A stretch of DNA of 7,741 nt, taken from assembly GCA_013812005.1 (NCBI GenBank), contig JACCUE010000131.1:1-7741 (forward strand). The letters are read 5' to 3'. The stretch is from Thermoleophilaceae bacterium. Lineage in GTDB: Bacteria; Actinomycetota; Thermoleophilia; Solirubrobacterales; Thermoleophilaceae. The position numbers were made by a program, and so were the translations under genes. The first letter of the stretch is position 1, and each line of letters opens with the position of its first letter. Positions 1-5,756 of this stretch are shown one piece after another. The notes beneath the pieces are model-generated. The model saw nothing but the letters and a program-made list of their open reading frames with translations. It was not told the origin of the DNA and ran no database searches.

Positions 1-73
1 CTGGGGAGCCGGGATTCGAACCCAGGATCTCACGCCTCCAAAGGGCGGCGTCATGCCGTTAGACCACTCCCCA
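1..73 (-). tRNA. tRNA-Gln, anticodon TTG
   Basis: Read on the minus strand, this folds as a 73-nt tRNA. The acceptor is TGGGGAG paired with CTCCCCA (7 bp, U1-A72), the D arm begins GTCT, the anticodon loop is CTTTGGA, and the T arm is CTGGG-TTCGAAT-CCCGG, followed by discriminator G73. The loop places TTG at positions 39-41 (seen as caa on the plus strand), so it decodes CAA/CAG glutamine codons. The weak U1-A72 pair and G73 are known identity features of bacterial tRNA-Gln. The outermost anticodon-stem pair is C opposite T, and the variable loop is one base longer than usual, which could also be drawn as a bulge. Any encoded CCA would lie outside the window. Confidence 0.95.
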
Positions 74-84
74 AGGGTGCGCCG

Positions 85-113
85 AACCTAGCAGCGCCGT
101 CCCTAGCGGTCCT
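85..113 (-). promoter_or_regulatory. possible weak promoter for tRNA-Gln
   Basis: On the minus strand a -10-like TAGGTT (85-90) lies 11 nt before the tRNA. It is preceded at exactly 17 nt by AGGACC (108-113), which keeps the GAC core of a -35 box. The element overlaps the stop codon of the upstream regulator gene. Both hexamers match the sigma70 consensus at only three positions, so this is a candidate; processing of the tRNA from an upstream transcript is the alternative. Confidence 0.25.
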
Positions 114-1398
114 TCTCCTCCCGAGGCACCCGGCCACCCTCGGTACCCACCTCGCGGGCCGGTCCTCCGGGCGGGGCGATGCCCAGCACCCGCATCGACT
201 TCAGGCCCAGGCTGAGTCGCTCGCGGCCGTCGGTCGAGCCCACGTCGAGCCCGCTCAGCTCGCGTACGCGGTCGAGGCGGTAGCGCACCGTGTGGCGATG
301 GGTGAAGAGGCGCTCCGCGGTGCGGGCCACGTTGCCGTCGGCGTCGAGGAAGGTCTCCAGCGTGCGCACCAGCTCCGTCTCGTACTGGTCGTCATAGGCG
401 ACCAGCGGAGCCACCGTCTCGTCGTGGAATCGCTGCAGCTCGGTGGGGTCCTCGCTCATCGCCGGCAGGAGAAGCCGGTAGGCGCCGGTCTCCTCGAACG
501 TGATGCTGTCCTGGCCGTGGGCCTCTGACACATTGGCCGCGAGCAGCGCCTCGGCGGCGGCGCGGTGCAGGTCGACGGGATCCCCGGCGGGGCGGCTCAG
601 CGCGACGCCGAGCAGGTAGCCCTCGGCGAGGCTGCCCTCCATCTCAGCATGCACTGCTGCGGCGGAGCGACGGCCCGGCTCGCGCCCGACGCCGGGCACC
701 AGGATCACCAGCTCGCGGTCGGCGCGCACAGGGCGCTGATCAGGGCCGGCCCCCGGGCGCGAACGCGCCGGACCGAGCTCGATCGAGGCCGCGAGCGATG
801 TGCGCTCCACCGCGCGAACGCCTCGCCAGGCCACAGTGAGAACACGGGCACGCCAGTCGCCCTCCTCGGGCTGCTGGGGCTTGGCGCGCGCCACGATCAC
901 GCTGGCGCCCTCGGAGAGATCGCAGCCCAGCTCGGCGGCGCGGGCGAGGATGTTCTCCCGGTCGGTGAGCTTGCGCGAGAACAGATCCGAGAGGAAGTCG
1001 CCCACTGCCGCCTCGCTCGCGCGCTCGGGACCCGTGGCCCGGTCCACCTCCTGGGCGATCAGCGTGGTCACGATCCTCATCAGCGCCGCCTCGGGCGGCA
1101 CGCCCCGGGCCCGGACGCTCATCCGGCCCACGGGCTCGTCGGCCACCCGCAGCTCGAGCACCTCGGTGGCGCCCTCGCCGGCAAGCACCGCGCGCTCGTC
1201 CTCGCGCGACAGGCATGCAACCGCCAGCACGCTGCTCGCCGAGTCCACGATCACGACGCTGGCGTCGAGAGCGTGGGCGGCGGCACGCGCAACCGAGGGC
1301 AGCCCGGAGCCCGACTCGACCGCCTCGGAGACCTCTTCGAAAGCGGCCAGGAACGGGCTCTGGGAGAGAGCAGGCCGGGGTTTGGGGACTGCAGGCAA
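103..1398 (-). CDS. PucR/CdaR-like transcriptional regulator
   Basis: This encodes a 431-aa predicted cytoplasmic DNA-binding regulator. The C-terminal part (about residues 340-400) is the PucR-type helix-turn-helix: a segment beginning ELVRTLETFLDADGN, then NVARTAERLFTHRHTVRYRL and DRVRELSGLDV. The N-terminal third (about 30-120) resembles a small GAF-like sensory domain, and the middle (about 165-310) resembles the degenerate GGDEF-like domain of CdaR/PucR proteins. I see no N-terminal purine-catabolism (PucR sensor) domain, so the ligand cannot be guessed. The start is a TTG at 1398; no in-frame ATG or GTG lies near it and there is no clear Shine-Dalgarno. The stop is TAG, 29 nt before tRNA-Gln. 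It lies 54 nt downstream of the 74-aa membrane gene and may have its own promoter. Family assignment is firm; target genes are unknown and the exact start is moderately sure. Confidence 0.85.
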   Translation of the reverse strand: MPAVPKPRPALSQSPFLAAFEEVSEAVESGSGLPSVARAAAHALDASVVIVDSASSVLAVACLSREDERAVLAGEGATEVLELRVADEPVGRMSVRARGVPPEAALMRIVTTLIAQEVDRATGPERASEAAVGDFLSDLFSRKLTDRENILARAAELGCDLSEGASVIVARAKPQQPEEGDWRARVLTVAWRGVRAVERTSLAASIELGPARSRPGAGPDQRPVRADRELVILVPGVGREPGRRSAAAVHAEMEGSLAEGYLLGVALSRPAGDPVDLHRAAAEALLAANVSEAHGQDSITFEETGAYRLLLPAMSEDPTELQRFHDETVAPLVAYDDQYETELVRTLETFLDADGNVARTAERLFTHRHTVRYRLDRVRELSGLDVGSTDGRERLSLGLKSMRVLGIAPPGGPAREVGTEGGRVPREEKDR

Positions 1399-1405
1399 GA
1401 GAGGG

Positions 1406-1411
1406 ATTCTA
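1406..1411 (-). promoter_or_regulatory. candidate -10 box for the PucR-like gene (leaderless)
   Basis: The hexamer TAGAAT on the minus strand ends 7 nt before the TTG start at 1398, so a transcript from it would begin at or next to the start codon (leaderless). It matches TATAAT at five of six positions. No recognisable -35 box lies at 16-18 nt upstream, and no Shine-Dalgarno is present. This is an inference from position and hexamer only. Confidence 0.3.
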
Positions 1412-1452
1412 GGGCCGCTCCACGTCAGGGCACCGCCAGGCGACGGTATGCG

Positions 1453-1677
1453 TCACGCGTATCTGTCGTACGACCACACGATCGCCAGGCCGAGCGCACC
1501 GCCGATGCCCACCAGCGTGGCGAGCATGAACAGCGTGAGGAAGCCTGCGGCGAACTTCTCCCACAGCCGGGCGTACACGCTGGCGACCGGCAGCAGGATG
1601 AACCCGATGTAGCCGGCTCCGACGATGCCCGCCGCCACGGCGATCGACAGCTCTGTGGTGGTCAGGTCGAGGCTCAT
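1453..1677 (-). CDS. 74-aa hypothetical protein with two membrane spans
   Basis: I do not recognise this gene. It encodes a 74-residue, mostly hydrophobic protein with predicted membrane segments at about 10-34 and 41-68. A short loop carrying YARLWEKF joins them, and the C-terminus is polar (WSYDRYA). The ATG at 1677 overlaps the stop of the DedA-PAP2 gene as ATGA, which strongly favours this start over in-frame upstream codons that would add 29 Arg-rich residues from inside the neighbour. Translational coupling suggests it is made together with the DedA-PAP2 protein and may act with it in the membrane, for example as a small subunit or stabiliser. No enzymatic motif is visible. Existence of the gene is well supported; its function is open. 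Confidence 0.75.
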   Translation of the reverse strand: MSLDLTTTELSIAVAAGIVGAGYIGFILLPVASVYARLWEKFAAGFLTLFMLATLVGIGGALGLAIVWSYDRYA

Positions 1678-3227
1678 GGGCGCTTGCGGTGCGTGCCGCC
1701 GGCGGCCGCCGGCTCGTTGCCATTCTGCCTGATGTACGCGACGACGAGGGCGACCGTGGCGCATAGCGCCATCAACCCGGCGCCGAGACCCCAGCCGCCA
1801 GCCACATCGGACCAGTAGTGCACCCGCAGGTAGATCCGCGACAGGCCGACCGCAGCGGCGATCGCCAGGCCGACAGCAATCAGGATCGCGTTCCTTGCCA
1901 GTCCAGGCACCACCCGGGCCACTGCCACCGCCACCCCCACCCAGATCGTCGAGTAGGCGGCGTGCCCGCTGGGGAAGCTCTCCCCCTCCGCCTCGACAAG
2001 GGGAGCCGCCGGCCGGGACCGGTCGATGCCGTTCTTGGCCAGCTGCACGCTCACGTAGATCAGCACCGAGCCGGTGACCAGCACGGCCAGGTCGGCGAAG
2101 CGGCGGCGTAGGGCCAACAGGATGCTCGCCCCGAGCAGCAGGGTCGCCACAGTGGCGAACGAGCCCAGGTGGGTGATGGCCTCGACCACGCTCAGGGCCG
2201 TGTCGGTGCGCAACTCGCCGGCGAGGTCGAGCAGCTCGCGGTCCGCGGGGGTCAGGCGCTCGCCACCGGCCAGGATCGAGGCGTAGATCGCGAACAGGTA
2301 GAGCCCGACCAGCGCGATCGCCGCCGCCGTGGTGAGCTCGAGGCCCAGCTCTCCCGGGGTGAGGCGGTCACGGACGAAGCGCAGCGGAGGCCCGAGCACC
2401 GCCGCCACCGGGCGCACCACGCGGCGCCAGATGGCTGCGAGCACCGCGGCGACCGGCCGCAGCAGCGGCCTCGCCGCCTGCCGCTGCGCCCAAGCCGACA
2501 GGCGCCGGCGCTCTTCTTCGCGTCTGAGCCGGCGGTATATCTGGACCCCGGCCACCACCAGGGCAACGGTGATCCCAAAGGCCAGCGTCGCCCGTCCCGC
2601 CACTGCCGCGACCCGGTCGAAGGACCGGTAGAAGAGAAAGCCGAGGACGCAGAAGAGCGTGGACCACAGGCCGCATCCGATGATGCTGAAGGGCAGAAAG
2701 CGGCCGAAGCGCAGGCCCGACGCCCCGGCCACGAAGGGGGCCACCGCGCGCACCAGGCCGATGAACCGCCCGACCAGGATCGTCTTGCCCCCGTGGCGGT
2801 CGAAGTAAGACTCCACCTTCTCCAGGCGCTCGGAGTCGATCTTGACCTTGGGCCCGTGGCGAACGAGGAAGTCGCGACCCAGCCGGCGCCCGAGGAAGAA
2901 GCTCGCCGTGTCGCCTGCCACGCAGCTCAGCCACACGATGCCGATCAGCGGCAGCAGCTGGATCTCGCCCTGCCCGGCTATCACCCCGGCCACGATCACC
3001 GTGGTCTCCCCCGGCGCGACCAGCCCCACGAAGGCGCCCGTCTCGAGGAAGGCGGCCGCGGCCACCAGCGCATAGGTCCACGGCCCCAGGGTCTGAGCCA
3101 CGTCCTCGATCACCTTCTCGGCGTCAGGGAGATCCGGGAAGACCCCCGCGGCGTAGAGCCCGATCACCACCGCGGCGACTGCGGCCAGGAGCAGGCCGGT
3201 GCGGTGCTCTCGCAGCGCCCCCTTCAT
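1674..3227 (-). CDS. DedA-family / PAP2 phosphatase fusion membrane protein
   Basis: This 517-aa polytopic membrane protein has two domains. Residues about 10-230 are DedA (SNARE-associated/VTT fold), with the re-entrant-loop acidic residues in PGE (E74) and GD (D106) and the arginines of GRFIGLVRA (R154, R160). Residues about 290-500 are PAP2, with the full catalytic signature K398-x6-R405-P406, PSGH (419-422) and SR-x5-H-x3-D (463-474). DedA members include undecaprenyl-phosphate and phospholipid translocases. PAP2 enzymes dephosphorylate lipid phosphates such as undecaprenyl pyrophosphate or phosphatidylglycerophosphate. An Arg-rich linker (about 230-290) with a repeated RPVAAVL joins them. 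The ATG at 3227 overlaps the ispE stop (ATGA); upstream in-frame codons would add 37 residues of Arg-rich shadow sequence. A joined flip-and-dephosphorylate role is inference; the two domain calls are firm. Confidence 0.93.
   Translation of the reverse strand: MKGALREHRTGLLLAAVAAVVIGLYAAGVFPDLPDAEKVIEDVAQTLGPWTYALVAAAAFLETGAFVGLVAPGETTVIVAGVIAGQGEIQLLPLIGIVWLSCVAGDTASFFLGRRLGRDFLVRHGPKVKIDSERLEKVESYFDRHGGKTILVGRFIGLVRAVAPFVAGASGLRFGRFLPFSIIGCGLWSTLFCVLGFLFYRSFDRVAAVAGRATLAFGITVALVVAGVQIYRRLRREEERRRLSAWAQRQAARPLLRPVAAVLAAIWRRVVRPVAAVLGPPLRFVRDRLTPGELGLELTTAAAIALVGLYLFAIYASILAGGERLTPADRELLDLAGELRTDTALSVVEAITHLGSFATVATLLLGASILLALRRRFADLAVLVTGSVLIYVSVQLAKNGIDRSRPAAPLVEAEGESFPSGHAAYSTIWVGVAVAVARVVPGLARNAILIAVGLAIAAAVGLSRIYLRVHYWSDVAGGWGLGAGLMALCATVALVVAYIRQNGNEPAAAGGTHRKRP
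2394..2459 (-). repeat. short direct repeat in the DedA-PAP2 linker
   Basis: Two 21-nt copies (2394-2414 and 2439-2459), identical at 18 of 21 positions, lie 45 nt apart inside the linker coding region. They encode RPVAAVL twice, at residues 257-263 and 272-278, with an exact 15-residue period. The spacing fits a duplicated amphipathic helical unit rather than a mobile repeat. Confidence 0.7.
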
Positions 3228-4105
3228 CGGGTGGTGGTGACCACCGAGCCGGGGAGCGCGCGCGAGGCCGCCTCGGCCGCGCCGAGGTCGCCGAAGACAC
3301 CGAACGCCGTGGGCCCGGAGCCGGTGATGTGGGCGCACAGCGCGCCGGCGTCGCGAAGATCCGCGAGCGGCCGCTCGAGGTCCGGGCGCAGCGACAGGGC
3401 AGGCGCCTCGAGATCGTTCTCCAGGCCCGCGGCCAGCTCACCGAGGGAAGCCGACGCCAGACTCCGCAGGGCCCCCGGGTCCAGCGACTGTCGCCCGCCG
3501 ACCTGGCCCGCCGCGCGCAGGCGGTCGAGCTCTGCGTAGACCGTGGGCGTGGAGAGCCCCTGCGCCTGCGGCAGGAGCACGAGCGCGAGGGAGGGCAGCC
3601 CAAACGGCTCGATCCCCTCACCGAATCCCGTGACGAGTGCGCTGCGCGGCTCGATCTGGCTCGGCACGTCGGACCCGAGACCGGCGCCCAGGCCCCGCAG
3701 CGCATCCGGGTCCAGCGGCTCGCCGGCAAGGGCGTTGGCTGCCCGCAGCACCGCCGCGGCGTCGGCGCTGGCGCCGCCCATCCCCGCCGCCACCGGAATC
3801 CGCTTGTCGATCGTGACCCGCAGGGGCGGCAGCGCAGCGTCCGGGACGGCGCCACGGAAGGCGGCCAGCGCGCCGGCGGCCAGGTTCTCTGCCTCCACGC
3901 CCGGGCAGATCACTGCGTCTTGCGACCCGGCGGCCTCGACGGTCACCAGATCCGCCAGCTCCACGGAGGCGAAAAGCGAACAGAGCGGGTGTAGGCCGTC
4001 CTGGCACGGGGGCCCTACGTGAAGCACCAGGTTGACCTTGGCCGGGGCCTGCTCAGAGATGAGGCCGACGGGGTCCGCCGCCCCCCTTTGCAACCCCCGG
4101 GTCAC
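3224..4105 (-). CDS. ispE: 4-(cytidine 5'-diphospho)-2-C-methylerythritol kinase
   Basis: This encodes IspE, the cytoplasmic GHMP kinase that phosphorylates CDP-methylerythritol with ATP in the MEP pathway for IPP/DMAPP. Its 293 aa are normal for the family. The motifs are PAKVNL (22-27, catalytic Lys23), the glycine-rich ATP loop PVAAGMGGASADAAAVL (104-120), GSDVPS (144-149, catalytic-base Asp146) and the third GHMP motif ITGSGPTAFG (260-269). Substrate-pocket segments are divergent: DGLHPL replaces the usual DGYHEL, and SQIEP replaces the usual F-x-L-GG stretch after DVP. The start is GTG at 4105, which overlaps the rsmA stop as GTGA; the gene's own TGA overlaps the next ATG. The product supplies precursors for undecaprenyl phosphate, which makes the downstream DedA-PAP2 gene a meaningful neighbour. 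Confidence 0.95.
   Translation of the reverse strand: MTRGLQRGAADPVGLISEQAPAKVNLVLHVGPPCQDGLHPLCSLFASVELADLVTVEAAGSQDAVICPGVEAENLAAGALAAFRGAVPDAALPPLRVTIDKRIPVAAGMGGASADAAAVLRAANALAGEPLDPDALRGLGAGLGSDVPSQIEPRSALVTGFGEGIEPFGLPSLALVLLPQAQGLSTPTVYAELDRLRAAGQVGGRQSLDPGALRSLASASLGELAAGLENDLEAPALSLRPDLERPLADLRDAGALCAHITGSGPTAFGVFGDLGAAEAASRALPGSVVTTTR
3233..3245 (-). other. small perfect inverted repeat at the ispE/DedA-PAP2 junction
   Basis: The 13-nt stretch GGTGGTGACCACC on the plus strand is palindromic with 6-bp arms around one central base. It lies in the last ispE codons, 5 nt upstream of the DedA-PAP2 ATG. As RNA it could form about 5 bp with a 3-nt loop next to the coupled start. It also encodes VVTTT in IspE, so the symmetry may be chance. 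Confidence 0.3.
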
Positions 4106-4986
4106 GGCTGACCGCCCAGCGGCCGCAGACTCTCGAGCGAGCCAGGGCCGAGGCTCTCAGCGAGACGCGCGAAGTCCGTCGGCGAGAGCCGTTCCGCACG
4201 CGCGTCGGGCGGGTGGCCGATCTGCTCGAGCGCCGCGCGGGTCGCCTCCCGCACTCCCTCGGGCGCCCCTGGTGCGAGCGCCAGCGAGCCCGCCAACGCC
4301 TTGCGCCTGTGGGCGAAGGCGGCGTGCACCAGCGCACGCACGCCCGGACGCGGCGAGGGGCCCGTCCGGCGCATGCGCAGGAGGGCAGACTCGACGTTGG
4401 GCTCGGGACAGAACACCGTGCGCGGCACCCGGCGCAGCACGCGCACGTCGCAGGCGAGCTGCGCGAGCACCGACGTGGCGCCGTAGCTCTTGCCGCCCGG
4501 CGCCGCCGCCAGCCGGTCGCCCACCTCGCGCTGCACCATCGCAATCCACAGGGAGGCGCCGGACAGATCCTCCAGCGAGCCCAGCAGCACCGTGGCGGCC
4601 ACGCCGTATGGGAGGTTGGCCACCACCTTGCCCGGGAGCGGGCGCAGGCTCCGAAGGTCCAGGGACACGGCGTCGGTGAGGTGCAGCGTCACGTTGTCGA
4701 AGGGATCGAGGGCATCGCGCAGCGGCGCCTCCAGCGCGCGGTCCACCTCCACCACGTGCAGGTGCCCGACGCGCGCCGCGAGGTACTCCGACAGCACGCC
4801 GAGGCCGCCGCCGACCTCGAGCACCACGTCGGCCGGGTCGAGCTCTGACTCCCTTCCGATCACCCCGAGCAGGTTGTCGTCGATCAGGAAGTTCTGGCCG
4901 AGCTCGCGGTTGGGGCGGACGTCGAAACGGCGGAGGCGGTTCAGGCTCGCCTGACGCGGAAGGCCGAACGCCGAACGCCCGCTCAC
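4102..4986 (-). CDS. rsmA: 16S rRNA (adenine1518-N6/adenine1519-N6)-dimethyltransferase
   Basis: This encodes RsmA (KsgA), which uses SAM to dimethylate two adjacent adenines near the 3' end of 16S rRNA late in small-subunit assembly. The product is 294 aa, slightly longer than E. coli KsgA. Motifs are GQNFL (30-34), SAM-binding motif I EVGGGLGVLS (57-66), the acidic ribose-binding VEVDR (E80), catalytic motif IV NLPYGVA (124-130), PGGKSYGATSVLAQL and FCPEPNVESALL before the C-terminal helical domain with RRKAL. Motif IV has Gly-Val where NLPY-N/S-I is more usual. The GTG at 4986 overlaps the tatD stop (GTGA). The frame stays open for 90 more codons inside tatD, but that extension is Arg/Ala-rich and unlike the family, so it is rejected. 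About 20 residues precede the usual N-terminus, which is common in actinobacteria. Confidence 0.95.
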   Translation of the reverse strand: MSGRSAFGLPRQASLNRLRRFDVRPNRELGQNFLIDDNLLGVIGRESELDPADVVLEVGGGLGVLSEYLAARVGHLHVVEVDRALEAPLRDALDPFDNVTLHLTDAVSLDLRSLRPLPGKVVANLPYGVAATVLLGSLEDLSGASLWIAMVQREVGDRLAAAPGGKSYGATSVLAQLACDVRVLRRVPRTVFCPEPNVESALLRMRRTGPSPRPGVRALVHAAFAHRRKALAGSLALAPGAPEGVREATRAALEQIGHPPDARAERLSPTDFARLAESLGPGSLESLRPLGGQP

Positions 4987-5732
4987 CAGCCCAAGACCTG
5001 TGCCGCGTTGCGCTCGACGATCGCGTCGAGCGCCTCGTATCCCACCCCGCGCAGCTCGGCCACCAGCTCTGCGGTATGGGTCACGTTGGCGGGCTCGTTG
5101 GGCTTGCCCCTCACCGGCACGGGGGCAAGGTAGGGAGAGTCCGTCTCCAGCAGCAGCAGGTGCTCCGGCAGCTCGGCGGCGGCCCGCTGCAGGGCATCTG
5201 CGTTCTTGAACGTGACGTTGCCGGCGAAGGAGCAGAGATACCCGCGCTCCACGCACTCGTCGAGCCGGTCGGGCGCCGAGAAGCAGTGCAGGATCACGGT
5301 GGTCTCCTCGGCGTGCTCGGCGAGGATCGCGAAGGTGTCCTCCTCCGCGGCGCGCGTGTGGATCACGACCGGCAGCCCGAGGCGCCCGGCCAGCGCCAAC
5401 TGGGCCTCGAAGGCGCGGATCTGGTCCTCACGGGGGGCGCGGTCGCGAAAGAAGTCGAGCCCGGTCTCGCCGATCGCCCGCGCCCAGGGGTCGTGAGCCG
5501 CGCGCTCTATCTCCTCCAGGTCCGCTTCGGCGAAGCCCTCGCTGTGGTGGGGGTGGCGACCCACGATCGCCACCACCTCCTCGTGCTCGCGCGCCGCGCC
5601 GAGCGCACGCTCGATCGACGGGCCGTTCATCCCCACCGTGGCCAGGTGGGTGACCCCGATTCCGCGTGCGCGGCTCACGAGCTCCGCGTCTGGCGGATCG
5701 CAGGAGTCGAGGTGGCAGTGGGTGTCGACCAC
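4983..5732 (-). CDS. TatD-family metal-dependent hydrolase (putative DNase)
   Basis: This encodes a 249-aa TIM-barrel amidohydrolase of the TatD family, whose characterised members are Mg-dependent DNA exonucleases or 3'-end nucleases. Metal ligands are in place: DTHCHLD (H5, H7), GETGLDFF (E89), PVVIHTRAA (H125), ILHCFS (H149) and LLLETDSPYLAP (D198). The GRHPHH box is at 58-63. Length is typical. The start is GTG at 5732. It is the only possible start, because the same frame is closed nine codons upstream by the metG TGA and none of the intervening codons is an initiator. The 24-nt gap is G-rich but has no good Shine-Dalgarno. The position between metG and rsmA is the common bacterial location for tatD homologues. 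Substrate in this organism is not shown by the sequence. Confidence 0.93.
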   Translation of the reverse strand: MVDTHCHLDSCDPPDAELVSRARGIGVTHLATVGMNGPSIERALGAAREHEEVVAIVGRHPHHSEGFAEADLEEIERAAHDPWARAIGETGLDFFRDRAPREDQIRAFEAQLALAGRLGLPVVIHTRAAEEDTFAILAEHAEETTVILHCFSAPDRLDECVERGYLCSFAGNVTFKNADALQRAAAELPEHLLLLETDSPYLAPVPVRGKPNEPANVTHTAELVAELRGVGYEALDAIVERNAAQVLGW

Positions 5733-5756
5733 GCCCGCGTCCCGCGCCCGCCGCCG

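Noticed and set aside
1399..1452. Possible terminator in the 54-nt gap before the PucR-like gene
   Set aside because: The best hairpin is only CGCC/GGCG with a one-base loop, and there is no T-run, so no intrinsic terminator can be supported.
1678..1764. 29-codon upstream extension of the 74-aa membrane gene
   Set aside because: The extension is Arg-rich shadow of the DedA-PAP2 C-terminus; the overlapping ATG starts a well-formed two-span protein.
565..1818. Plus-strand open frame of 417 codons opposite the PucR-like gene and the 74-aa gene
   Set aside because: Its translation is low-complexity (His, Arg, Gln, Ala rich) with no motif, and it mirrors genes with clear family motifs on the other strand; this is typical of antisense frames in GC-rich DNA.
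3228..3338. 37-codon upstream extension of the DedA-PAP2 gene
   Set aside because: The added residues are His/Arg-rich and lie inside ispE; the ATG in the ATGA overlap gives a normal DedA N-terminus starting with a short polar segment and the first membrane span.
2169..3539. Plus-strand open frame of 456 codons opposite DedA-PAP2 and ispE
   Set aside because: Arg/Gln/Pro/His-rich translation with no recognisable domain, fully covered by two minus-strand genes with intact catalytic motifs.
4987..5256. 90-codon upstream extension of rsmA
   Set aside because: The extra residues are Arg/Ala-rich shadow of tatD and unlike any RsmA N-terminus; the GTG overlapping the tatD stop fits the family start.
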